Origin: Ruminococcus sp. AF31-8BH
GTDB lineage: Bacteria; Bacillota; Clostridia; Lachnospirales; Lachnospiraceae
Length of the DNA: 64,000 nucleotides
Direction: 5' to 3'
Assembly (NCBI RefSeq): GCF_003460605.1
Contig: NZ_QTVN01000009.1
Location: forward strand, 76,778 to 140,777
This document shows positions 16,770 through 24,532 of this stretch, in pieces; the stretch's first letter is position 1, and each line of letters starts with the position of its first letter. A program made the position numbers and the translations under genes. Below the pieces are notes generated by a model. The model ran no database searches. It had not been told where the DNA came from and saw nothing but the letters and a program-made list of their open reading frames with translations.

Positions 16770-17531
16770 ATGGACGTTGTTCAGTTTCAGGAAAAATTAA
16801 GAGAAATTTGTGATCTGGGAAAACAGAATGGGAATCTGCTGACACATGAGCAGATCCGGGAGCATTTTGCAAGTACAGATCTTGAGACCAGCCAGATGGT
16901 GAAGGTCCTGCAGTATCTGAAGCTGCAGGGAATTACAATAGAAGGGGAAGAAAATGCAGCCCAGGCGGAGGAAGCAGCCGGGGAGGCAGAAGCTCAGCCC
17001 AATGGAACCAAGACACCTCTTACCCCGGAGGAAGAAGCTTATCTGAAAGAATACCTGTCAGAGGTAAGCACTGGGAAGGAAGTAAGCCAGGAAATGGTCC
17101 ATACGCTTTTTGAAAATCTTGCAGATGGGGATGCTCTTGCAGAAGCTGCACTTACCAGTATTTATTTGCCGGTAGCGGCAAACATGGCAGCAGACATGAA
17201 CTGCGCAGAGATTCACCTGGCAGATTTGATTCAGGAAGCTAACGTAGTGCTTCTTACAGCATTGTCTGATCCGGAAGCAGAGCATAAAGATGACCCATGG
17301 CTGCGTCTTCAGCTGCGCAAGGGAATTATTGCGGCCATTGAAGACCAGACACAGCAGAAGTTCCAGGATGACTGCCTGGTAGCCAAGGTGGAGAAGCTGG
17401 AATCCGCGGTAAAGGATCTCACAGATGACGACGGTGAGAACCGTTTTACCATTGATGAGCTGGCTGTAATCCTTGATATGAATGTGGATGAGATCCGGGA
17501 TATCCTGCGTCTTACCGGAGATGATAAATAA
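16770..17531 (+). CDS. Degenerate sigma-70-like protein of unknown role
   Basis: 253 residues, cytoplasmic. Residues 1-60 resemble sigma region 1.1 (short helices, LLTHEQIREHF, then YLKLQGITIEGE). After an acidic linker, LTPEEEAYLKEYL and a segment ending HLADLIQEANVVLLTAL near residue 160 match sigma regions 1.2-2.2, including the DLIQE core-binding motif. The C-terminus FTIDELAVILDMNVDEIRDIL resembles region 3. The aromatic region 2.3/2.4 that melts and reads the -10 element, and region 4, are absent. It might bind RNA polymerase core without recognising promoters; that is inference. The start is set by TGGAGG at 16758; upstream frame lies in tRNA-Leu. Confidence 0.8.
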   Translation: MDVVQFQEKLREICDLGKQNGNLLTHEQIREHFASTDLETSQMVKVLQYLKLQGITIEGEENAAQAEEAAGEAEAQPNGTKTPLTPEEEAYLKEYLSEVSTGKEVSQEMVHTLFENLADGDALAEAALTSIYLPVAANMAADMNCAEIHLADLIQEANVVLLTALSDPEAEHKDDPWLRLQLRKGIIAAIEDQTQQKFQDDCLVAKVEKLESAVKDLTDDDGENRFTIDELAVILDMNVDEIRDILRLTGDDK

Positions 17532-17550
17532 AAATTAACAGAGCATTTGA

Positions 17551-17600
17551 AAAGCATCGAATTTTGACGACCTCAATCGTTTAGAATCCGATGCTTTTTT
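17551..17600 (+). terminator. Rho-independent terminator after the sigma-like gene
   Basis: AAAGCATCG (17551-17559) pairs with CGATGCTTT (17589-17597), followed by T-rich sequence. Confidence 0.85.
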
Positions 17601-17716
17601 TATTTCCCTTCAAATTCTCGTTGCTATTTTACCATACAAGTGTTAATATCATAAATAATAATCAAAATATTTTTGCGTATAATAAAATATTGTTTGAAAA
17701 TGAAAGGAGGATATAT

Positions 17717-19414
17717 ATGAATTTGGAAAAATATCAGCAGTATTCCAGAATCGCAAGAGGTCTGGAACAAGCAGATCTGGTGTTAAAAGATGCAAGAATT
17801 ATCAACGTTTTTACAGAAGAGATCATTCGCGGAGACATTGCCATTCAGGATGGGATCATAGCAGGAATCGGCAGCTTCCAGGGCAAAGAAGAACGGGATC
17901 TTGGCGGAAAATATGTTTGTCCTGGATTTATTGACAGCCATCTGCATCTGGAATCCACGCTGGTAACGCCCGCAGAGCTGGTGACTGTAGCTTCCCGCCA
18001 CGGAACCACCACTTTTATTGTGGATCCCCATGAATCTGCCAATGTATCCGGTCTTGCCGGCATTGACTATATTCTGGAACAGACGGAGGATGTAAAGGCA
18101 AATGTGTACGTGATGATGCCTTCCTGCGTTCCGGCGACCGGAATCGACGATAACGGCTGTACACTTACTGCACAGGATATGGCTCCTTATCTGAACAACA
18201 GCCGTATTCTGGGGCTTGGCGAGGTGATGGACAGCATTTCCGTGGTACAGGGAGACAAGGGCATGCATGACAAGCTGGAGCTTTTTGAAGGCAGGATCCG
18301 GGACGGTCATGCACCGTTTCTGGTGGAAGGGGACCTTCAGGCCTACGCCATGGCGGGAATTGCAACAGACCATGAATGCAGCTTCTTTGACTATGCCATG
18401 AGAGAAAGAAGAAATGGCCTTACCATACTGATCCGCGAGGGCAGTGCAGCCCGGAATCTGGAAGCGCTTGTAGGCGGCCTTGTACAGAGAAAAATGAACG
18501 GCGAGGGCTTCTGTTTCTGCACAGATGACAAGCACATTGAGGACATTCAGCAGGAAGGCCACATTGACCACAACGTGCGAAAAGCAATCCGTCTAGGCAT
18601 GAACTCGGTTTCCGCAATCAAAATGGCAACCATCAATGCCGCCAACTGCTATGGATTGAAAGACAAAGGGGCAATAGCACCTGGCAGACAGGCAGACCTT
18701 CTTGTTCTTTCTGATCTTGTAAATGTAGAAGTTGAAGACGTGTACTACAAAGGACAATTAATAGATAAAAATGAGAATATTGTTATAAAACCATGTGCGT
18801 CTGAACTGAAAAACACCGTGCATGTGGCAGAATTTTCAAAAGAAGCCTTTCATCTGGAATCCAAAGACGGTACTTTCCCGGTGATCCTGTGTGAGGAAGG
18901 ACAGATCACAACCAGAAAAGGAACCCTGAAAGCTTCCGATGGTCCATGCGAATTCCAGCCAGACGATGACTACCAGAAAATTGCAGTGGTAGAGCGCCAC
19001 AAGGCAACGGGAAAAATCGGCAGAGGCGTGATCGGCGGCTTTGGCATTCGAGGCGGCGCTATCGCATCCAGTGTATCCCACGATTCCCACAATATTATTG
19101 TAATCGGCGACAATGATGAGGATATGGAGCTTGCCGTGCGGGAACTGATTCGCACCCAGGGAGGTTATACCATAGTGGAAAATCATAAAGTATTTGATAC
19201 CCTGGCGTTGCCTGTTATGGGACTGATGAGCGACAAAGGATTTGAGAAAGACAATGCCACGCTGAAAAGAATGATTCAGAAGGCTCATGATATGGGAGTA
19301 AAAAAAGGCCACGATCCCTTTATCACCCTGTCCTTTATGGCACTTCCAGTAATCCCTCAGATCCGCATCACTCCTCGGGGCGTGTATGATGTAGAAAACG
19401 GAAGTTTTTATTAA
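17717..19414 (+). CDS. ade: Adenine deaminase
   Basis: Hydrolyses adenine to hypoxanthine and ammonia in purine salvage. 565 residues, the normal length for the amidohydrolase-type (AdeC) enzyme. Metal and active-site segments are visible: IDSHLHLESTLVTPAEL, DPHESANVSG, GEVMD, ATDHECSFF and the C-terminal catalytic domain ending in ITPRGVYDVENG. The start is ATG 17717 after AAAGGAGG; an upstream in-frame region is AT-rich leader. I looked for a purine riboswitch in the ~115-base leader and did not see its core sequences. It is a single-gene unit. Confidence 0.95.
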   Translation: MNLEKYQQYSRIARGLEQADLVLKDARIINVFTEEIIRGDIAIQDGIIAGIGSFQGKEERDLGGKYVCPGFIDSHLHLESTLVTPAELVTVASRHGTTTFIVDPHESANVSGLAGIDYILEQTEDVKANVYVMMPSCVPATGIDDNGCTLTAQDMAPYLNNSRILGLGEVMDSISVVQGDKGMHDKLELFEGRIRDGHAPFLVEGDLQAYAMAGIATDHECSFFDYAMRERRNGLTILIREGSAARNLEALVGGLVQRKMNGEGFCFCTDDKHIEDIQQEGHIDHNVRKAIRLGMNSVSAIKMATINAANCYGLKDKGAIAPGRQADLLVLSDLVNVEVEDVYYKGQLIDKNENIVIKPCASELKNTVHVAEFSKEAFHLESKDGTFPVILCEEGQITTRKGTLKASDGPCEFQPDDDYQKIAVVERHKATGKIGRGVIGGFGIRGGAIASSVSHDSHNIIVIGDNDEDMELAVRELIRTQGGYTIVENHKVFDTLALPVMGLMSDKGFEKDNATLKRMIQKAHDMGVKKGHDPFITLSFMALPVIPQIRITPRGVYDVENGSFY

Positions 19415-19468
19415 AAGACTGAATTTTCATACAAAATAAAGATAATATAAAAAGTGTAAAAATATTTC

Positions 19469-19497
19469 TTGACATTTCATAAAAGAGATGATATGAT
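19469..19497 (+). promoter_or_regulatory. SigA promoter of the riboswitch-hflKC transcript
   Basis: TTGACA at 19469-19474, a 17-base spacer and TATGAT at 19492-19497. Predicted start of transcription is near 19504, exactly where the riboswitch P1 begins. Confidence 0.88.
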
Positions 19498-19503
19498 ACC
19501 GAT

Positions 19504-19631
19504 CAAAGAAAAGGGAGTAGCGGCCACGAAGAGAGAACCAGACAGGTTTTTCTACGAAATGGTTCATAAATGCGTCAGAACGGTAGATTAAGAATACCCG
19601 CATTATGAGAAATCAGCGAGACTTTTATTTG
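19504..19631 (+). promoter_or_regulatory. yybP-ykoY family riboswitch (Mn2+-sensing)
   Basis: The leader carries the family's conserved blocks in order: a 5' P1 strand AAAGAAAAG running into GGGAGTAGC; an extended P2 (GAACCA with TGGTTC); a third stem ATGCG/CGCAT enclosing the GTCAGAAC internal loop and a GGTA/TACC helix; and the 3' block AGCGAGACTTTTATTT, which pairs back to P1. The GGGAGTAG, GTCA...CCG and AGCGAGAC elements are the hallmark of RF00080. The 3' P1 strand is also the 5' arm of the terminator that follows, so P1 formation (metal bound) and termination exclude each other: an ON switch. The family identification is by motif, not by covariance search. Confidence 0.82.
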
Positions 19632-19667
19632 GGGCATGAAACATGTGCCTGAAATAAAAGTCTTTTT
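19619..19667 (+). terminator. Riboswitch expression platform (conditional terminator)
   Basis: AGACTTTTATTT (19619-19630) is perfectly complementary to AAATAAAAGTCT (19652-19663), followed by T5. Its 5' arm overlaps the 3' strand of riboswitch P1. It lies about 50 bases before the hflK ribosome site. Confidence 0.88.
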
Positions 19668-19716
19668 CTTTTCTTTGGAAACGATTATGGTATGGAAAAC
19701 GTATGGAGGAGAAAAC

Positions 19717-20751
19717 ATGAGCGAAATGAATCAGGAGTTTGAAAACGAAAGCGTAAACCCATCAGAAGAGCCGTCGAAAGTTCCTGAAAATCCAAAAAAC
19801 AAAACAGGAAAGCGGGTAAAGTATCTGGTGGCAGGAGCCCTGGGACTGGTGATCCTAAGCGGGCTGGTGAAGGATTCTGTTTATCAGATCCAGGAGCAGG
19901 AACAGGCTGTGCTGACTACCTTTGGGGTTCCCAAGGCAGTGCCGGAAACAGGACTTCATTTCAAGCTGCCGCTGGTACAGAAAATCCAGAAGGTAAACAC
20001 CACCATCCAGGGTTTTCCAATCGGGTACAGCGTGGTAAACAATGAGGTTGTGGAAAGTGAGAGCATTATGATCACTTCTGATTATAACTTTATTGATGTG
20101 GATTTCTTTGTGGAATACAGGATCACCGAGCCGGTGAAATACCTGTACGCATCCGGAGAACCGGAGGAAATCCTGAATAATATTGCCCAAAGCTGCATTC
20201 GTACTGTGATCGCAAGTTATAACGTGGACGAGGTTCTTACCACAGGAAAGGGTGAGATCCAGAGCAAGATCAAAGCGATGATTTTGGAACAGATGGAGGA
20301 ACAGGATATTGGAATCCAGCTTGTAAATATCACCATCCAGGATTCGGAGCCGCCTACACAGGAAGTTATGAAAGCTTTTAAGGCTGTGGAGACTGCCAAG
20401 CAGGGAAAAGAAACTGCTTTGAACAATGCCAACAAATACCGAAACGAGAAGCTGCCGGAAGCCCAGGCACAGGCAGACCAGATCGTCCAGGATGCCCAGG
20501 CACAGAAGCAGGTTCGTATCAATGAAGCAGAGGCAGAGGTTGCCCGGTTTAATGCAATGTATGAGGAATATGTAAAGAACCCGCAGACCACGAAAATCCG
20601 TATGTTTTATGAGACAATGGAAGAAGTGCTTCCTGAAATGAAGATTATTATTGACAACGGGGACGGCGTTCAGAAAATACTGCCTGTGGATTCCTTTGCC
20701 GCAGAGAATACGCTGGATATGGATACCCAGAATACAGATACAGAAAAGTAA
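19717..20751 (+). CDS. hflK: HflK-type SPFH/band-7 membrane protein
   Basis: 344 residues. A polar acidic cytosolic N-terminus (~30 residues) precedes one membrane helix (YLVAGALGLVILSGLV), then the SPFH domain (QEQEQAVLTTFGVPKAV onward) and a long Ala/Gln/Glu-rich coiled coil at about residues 215-300. HflK and HflC form a cage around the membrane protease FtsH and restrain its attack on membrane proteins. The start ATG 19717 follows ATGGAGGAG; the frame upstream lies in the riboswitch terminator. Placement behind a Mn2+ riboswitch is unusual for this family. An hflC-type partner is 87 bases downstream. Confidence 0.9.
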   Translation: MSEMNQEFENESVNPSEEPSKVPENPKNKTGKRVKYLVAGALGLVILSGLVKDSVYQIQEQEQAVLTTFGVPKAVPETGLHFKLPLVQKIQKVNTTIQGFPIGYSVVNNEVVESESIMITSDYNFIDVDFFVEYRITEPVKYLYASGEPEEILNNIAQSCIRTVIASYNVDEVLTTGKGEIQSKIKAMILEQMEEQDIGIQLVNITIQDSEPPTQEVMKAFKAVETAKQGKETALNNANKYRNEKLPEAQAQADQIVQDAQAQKQVRINEAEAEVARFNAMYEEYVKNPQTTKIRMFYETMEEVLPEMKIIIDNGDGVQKILPVDSFAAENTLDMDTQNTDTEK

Positions 20752-20838
20752 AGGAAATTCAGAACCTGTACATAGAAGCAAAAGGGACAGATAGCCTTTG
20801 CGTGATATCACCATATAGGAAAAATGAGGGAGACTATT

Positions 20839-21702
20839 ATGAAGATGAAAAATATTGCTGTAATAATCGGAATCGCAGTTGTGGCGCTGGCTGGTGCATC
20901 GGTGACGGTAACCCAGCAGAATGAATATAAGCTGATCCGTCAATTTGGTAAGGTTGACCGGGTGATCAGCGAGCCTGGCATCAGCTTTAAGATTCCATTT
21001 ATCGAAAGCACCCAGTCGCTTCCCAAAGAGACCCTGCTGTACGATCTGGCTGCATCTGACGTAATTACCAAGGATAAAAAGACTATGATCAGCGACAGCT
21101 ACGTGCTCTGGAGAATCCAGGATCCGCTTAAGTTCGCCCAGACCTTAAACTGTTCTCTGGAAAGCAGCGAGAGCAGGATCAACACGGCAGTATATAATGC
21201 TACCAAAAATGTGATCAGCAGTCTGTCACAGGATCAGGTGATCACAAGCCGTGACGGCGAATTATCGGAACAGGTGATGGATGCTATAGGAGATAACATG
21301 GAGCAGTACGGAGTCCAGCTGATCAAATTTGAAACAAAACGGCTGGATCTGCCGGATGATAATAAGGCAGCTGTCTATGAGCGAATGATTTCCGAACGGG
21401 ACAATATTGCAGCTACCTATACTGCAGAGGGAAACTCTGAGGCAAAGGTGATCCGAAATACCACAGACAAGGATGTGACCATTCAGATCTCCGATGCGAA
21501 AAAACAGGCCGAGATTCTGGAGGCAGAAGGTGAGCAGGAGTACATGAAAATTCTTGCCCAGGCCTATGGAGAAGAGGAAAGAAGCGAATTCTATTCCTTT
21601 GTAAGAAGCCTGGATGCGCTAAAGGCATCCATGAAAGGCGGAAACAAAACCATTATTCTGTCATCAGATTCTCCTATCGCTCAGATTTTTGAAGGAAAAT
21701 AA
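20839..21702 (+). CDS. hflC: HflC-type SPFH/band-7 membrane protein
   Basis: 287 residues: N-terminal signal anchor (IAVIIGIAVVALAGASVTV), SPFH domain beginning TQQNEYKLIRQFGKVDRV, and the HflC-like C-terminal block with SEAKVIRNTTDKDVTI, EILEAEGEQEYMKIL and SEFYSFVRSLDALK. Partner of the upstream HflK-type protein. ATG 20839 is chosen because AGGGAG lies 8 bases ahead; ATG 20824 has no site. Under the same riboswitch unless a promoter lies in the 87-base gap, where I see none. Confidence 0.92.
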   Translation: MKMKNIAVIIGIAVVALAGASVTVTQQNEYKLIRQFGKVDRVISEPGISFKIPFIESTQSLPKETLLYDLAASDVITKDKKTMISDSYVLWRIQDPLKFAQTLNCSLESSESRINTAVYNATKNVISSLSQDQVITSRDGELSEQVMDAIGDNMEQYGVQLIKFETKRLDLPDDNKAAVYERMISERDNIAATYTAEGNSEAKVIRNTTDKDVTIQISDAKKQAEILEAEGEQEYMKILAQAYGEEERSEFYSFVRSLDALKASMKGGNKTIILSSDSPIAQIFEGK

Positions 21703-21766
21703 AAGAAAAAATCTTGCATCTGTCTGGCCTGACGTATATCATAAGGAATATAAGGAGTGACGTACA

Positions 21767-22039
21767 ATGGCGAAAGTAAGAAAACACATATATTTTTCAG
21801 GCCAGGTGCAGGGCGTGGGATTCCGTTATCGTGCAACCAATGCAGCGAGAGCCAATGGCCTTACCGGATGGGTGGATAATCTGTGGGACGGCAGAGTAGA
21901 GATGGAGGTACAGGGAGAGCTTTCCCAGATTGAAGAAATGATCCAGGAAATCCAGAGCGGGAGCTTTATCCGCATAGAGAAATACCAGATGGAGGATCTT
22001 CCTGTTGATGAAGAAGAGTGGAGCTTTTACGCCCGCTGA
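21767..22039 (+). CDS. acyP: Acylphosphatase
   Basis: 90 residues, the usual size. The phosphate-binding loop VQGVGFRYR with its catalytic Arg, and the catalytic Asn in LTGWVDNLWDG, are present. Hydrolyses acyl phosphates such as acetyl or carbamoyl phosphate. A strong AAGGAGTGAC precedes the ATG. It may be read from the hflKC transcript 64 bases upstream; no terminator separates them. Confidence 0.95.
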   Translation: MAKVRKHIYFSGQVQGVGFRYRATNAARANGLTGWVDNLWDGRVEMEVQGELSQIEEMIQEIQSGSFIRIEKYQMEDLPVDEEEWSFYAR

Positions 22040-22065
22040 ATCTTCTGGCTGATGAGAAAATATAG

Positions 22066-22094
22066 TTGACAATTAAAAAAACACCACTTATAAT
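22066..22094 (+). promoter_or_regulatory. Consensus SigA promoter of the marR-ABC exporter operon
   Basis: TTGACA at 22066-22071, 17 bases, TATAAT at 22089-22094. The operator array begins two bases after the -10. Confidence 0.93.
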
Positions 22095-22095
22095 A

Positions 22096-22139
22096 GTTCG
22101 TACACGAACAGTTCGAATCCGAACAATTCGCGCGCGAAC
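22096..22139 (+). promoter_or_regulatory. Three tandem GTTCG-N4-CGAAC operators
   Basis: Three 14-bp palindromes at an exact 15-bp step: GTTCGTACACGAAC (22096-22109), GTTCGAATCCGAAC (22111-22124) and ATTCGCGCGCGAAC (22126-22139). They cover the transcription start region directly after the -10 element. The spacing of about 1.4 helical turns and identity of half-sites indicate a repressor that binds cooperatively; the MarR protein encoded 86 bases downstream is the obvious candidate, giving autorepression and control of the exporter. Confidence 0.88.
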
Positions 22140-22224
22140 TATTTTTATGGCCGTGAAAGTGTGAACGAGGGAATACCGCTGGAAATTGCGGAACTCGGAC
22201 ACATGCCTGTGAAAGAAGGGAAAT

Positions 22225-22758
22225 ATGGAAGTACAAAAGAAAGAATGTGGCCCGGGGAAAGGGGAATGGACCGGCAGACACATTGGACGTGAGCTGCACA
22301 CGCTTGATATGATGATAGGCCGTCTTGTAAATGCATATCAGTCCAAAGTGGATGAGAAAGCAGGAATCAATCGGATGCAGGGCTGGATCATCGGTTATCT
22401 TTACCGACATTCAGACGAAGATGTTTTTCAGAAAGATCTGGAAGCGGAATTTCAGATGGCTCGTTCCACAGCTTCCGGAATTCTTCAGTCTATGGAGAAG
22501 AAACAGCTGATTATCCGTGAATCCATACCAAGGGACGCCAGACTGAAGCGTCTGGTGCTTACTCCGAAGGGAATGGAGTTTCAGATGGAAATCATTGATA
22601 ACTTTGCCCGTATCCAGAAGGCACTTAGCGCCGATATTCCTGAAAAGAAGCTGGAGGAATTTTATGAGACTGCGGACATGATCCGGGAAAATGTTGTCAA
22701 AGCCTGCCAGGAGGCAGGAGAAATAACCGAGCCAAAAAAAGTGATTAAGAAACAATAA
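22225..22758 (+). CDS. MarR-family transcriptional regulator
   Basis: 177 residues. A basic, Gly-rich N-terminal tail of ~25 residues precedes the MarR winged-helix fold: dimer helix, then FQKDLEAEFQMARSTASGILQSMEKKQLI as the helix-turn-helix, and a wing with SIPRDARLKRLVLTPKG. Expected to bind the palindromes 86 bases upstream as a dimer. It is the first gene of an operon with a heterodimeric ABC exporter (gap 16 bases), the usual layout for substrate-induced efflux. The ligand is unknown. Confidence 0.93.
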   Translation: MEVQKKECGPGKGEWTGRHIGRELHTLDMMIGRLVNAYQSKVDEKAGINRMQGWIIGYLYRHSDEDVFQKDLEAEFQMARSTASGILQSMEKKQLIIRESIPRDARLKRLVLTPKGMEFQMEIIDNFARIQKALSADIPEKKLEEFYETADMIRENVVKACQEAGEITEPKKVIKKQ

Positions 22759-22774
22759 GAAAGGGGAGAACCTG

Positions 22775-24532
22775 ATGATAAAAACACTACTTGCTCAGGT
22801 AAAAGAGTTCAAGAAGGCATCCTTCCTCACTCCGGTATTTATGATACTGGAGGTTGTGGTAGAGACACTGATTCCGCTTGTAATGGCGGATATGATTGAT
22901 CATGGTGTAGAAGCTGGGAATATCAGTTATCTTTATCAGAGAGGTGCCATTATGGCTCTTCTTGCTGTTGCAGGGCTTATTACAGGTGTTTTAGGCGGAA
23001 AGTACGGAGCATATGCGTCCTCCGGCTTTGCCCGTAACCTGCGTAAGGCCATGTATACCAATATTCAGACATATTCATTTTCAAACATTGACAAATTCAG
23101 CACAGCCAGTCTGATCACTCGTCTGACTACTGACGTGACTAACCTGCAGAATGCGTACCAGATGATTCTGCGTATGTGTACCCGTGCTCCGGCCAGCCTG
23201 ATCTGTGCTATGGCAATGGCGTTTATGATCAATGCCAGAATCGCCAGCATTTATCTGATCGCAGTCATTTTCCTGGGATGCTTTCTTGTGTTTATTATGC
23301 GCAAGGCAACGAAATATTTCCGGGAAGTATTTGAAAAGTATGATGACCTTAATGCCAGTGTGCAGGAGAATATTAATGCAGTGCGCGTGGTAAAGGCCTA
23401 CGTTCGTGAGGACTATGAGACAACTAAGTTTCAGAAGGCCTGTAATAAGGTTTATGAAATGTTTGTAAGAGCTGAGAAGCTGGTTGTTATGAATATGCCG
23501 GTTATGCAGTTTACTGTTTATGCATGTATTCTTGGAATCAGCTGGCTGGGTGCAAAGATGATTGTCGGCGGCAGTCTGACAACTGGTGAACTGATGAGCC
23601 TTCTTACATATTGTATGAATATTCTTATGAGCCTGATGATGCTCTCCATGGTATTTGTCATGGTTACCATGAGTGCGGCAAGTGCAGAGCGTGTATCTGA
23701 GGTTATCAATGAGAAGGCAGATCTTGCAGATCCTCAGAATCCGGTTATGGAGGTTGCTGATGGAAGCATTGTATTTGACCATGTTGATTTCAGCTACAAG
23801 AAAGACAGTAAGGAGCCGGTGCTCAAGGATATTAATCTTTCCATTCATGCCGGTGAAACGATTGGTATCATCGGTGGAACAGGAAGCGCCAAGTCCAGTC
23901 TTGTCAATCTGATCAGCCGTCTTTATGACGTAAGCTCCGGTTCTGTGAAGGTTGGTGGTGTGGATGTGCGCAAGTACCATATGGACAGCCTTCGTAATCA
24001 GGTGGCAGTTGTACTTCAGAAGAATGTACTGTTTTCCGGGACAATTTTGGAAAACCTGCGCTGGGGTGATAAGGATGCTTCGGAGGAAGAATGCCGGCGC
24101 GTATGTCAGCTTGCCTGCGCAGATGATTTCATTGAGAAAATGCCGGACAAATATCACACCTATATTGAGCAGGGAGGAACTAACGTTTCCGGTGGTCAGA
24201 AGCAGCGTCTGTGTATTGCCAGAGCGCTTCTTAAGAAACCGAAGGTTCTGATTCTGGATGATTCTACAAGTGCGGTGGATACTGCTACAGACGCCAGAAT
24301 TCGAAAAGCCTTTGCAGAAGAAATTCCGGATACAACTAAGCTGATCATTGCACAGCGTATTTCCAGTATTCAGAGCGCGGACCGTATTATTGTTATGGAT
24401 GAGGGACGGATCAGCGGATTTGGAACTCACGAAGAATTAATGAAGAACAATGCTATTTATCAGGAGGTTTATAATTCCCAGATAAAGGGCGGCGGAGATT
24501 TCGATGAGAACAAAGGAGGTGAGCAGGCATGA
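22775..24532 (+). CDS. ABC exporter half-transporter, degenerate-site subunit
   Basis: 585 residues: six-helix exporter membrane domain (to ~residue 320) and C-terminal ATPase. Its nucleotide site is non-canonical: Walker A GGTGSAKSS has Ala372 where Gly is usual, Walker B LILDDSTSAVD has Asp496 in place of the catalytic Glu, and the switch IIAQRISS has Gln527 in place of His. The signature VSGGQ is good, so it can serve the partner's active site. This is the pattern of heterodimeric exporters such as TM287/288 or EfrAB. It overlaps the partner gene by four bases (ATGA). Substrate unknown; drug or peptide efflux is likely. Confidence 0.93.
   Translation: MIKTLLAQVKEFKKASFLTPVFMILEVVVETLIPLVMADMIDHGVEAGNISYLYQRGAIMALLAVAGLITGVLGGKYGAYASSGFARNLRKAMYTNIQTYSFSNIDKFSTASLITRLTTDVTNLQNAYQMILRMCTRAPASLICAMAMAFMINARIASIYLIAVIFLGCFLVFIMRKATKYFREVFEKYDDLNASVQENINAVRVVKAYVREDYETTKFQKACNKVYEMFVRAEKLVVMNMPVMQFTVYACILGISWLGAKMIVGGSLTTGELMSLLTYCMNILMSLMMLSMVFVMVTMSAASAERVSEVINEKADLADPQNPVMEVADGSIVFDHVDFSYKKDSKEPVLKDINLSIHAGETIGIIGGTGSAKSSLVNLISRLYDVSSGSVKVGGVDVRKYHMDSLRNQVAVVLQKNVLFSGTILENLRWGDKDASEEECRRVCQLACADDFIEKMPDKYHTYIEQGGTNVSGGQKQRLCIARALLKKPKVLILDDSTSAVDTATDARIRKAFAEEIPDTTKLIIAQRISSIQSADRIIVMDEGRISGFGTHEELMKNNAIYQEVYNSQIKGGGDFDENKGGEQA

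Noticed and set aside
17600..17716. Purine riboswitch before the adenine deaminase gene
   Set aside because: The leader is AT-rich and lacks the conserved P1 and loop sequences of the purine aptamer.
22096..22139. SOS (LexA) boxes before marR
   Set aside because: The half-sites are in the order GTTCG-N4-CGAAC, the reverse of the LexA box CGAAC-N4-GTTCG; between neighbouring palindromes only one base separates the halves.
23081..24430. 449-codon antisense open frame opposite the first ABC exporter gene
   Set aside because: Shadow of a well-supported exporter; His/Asn/Ile-rich with no family resemblance.
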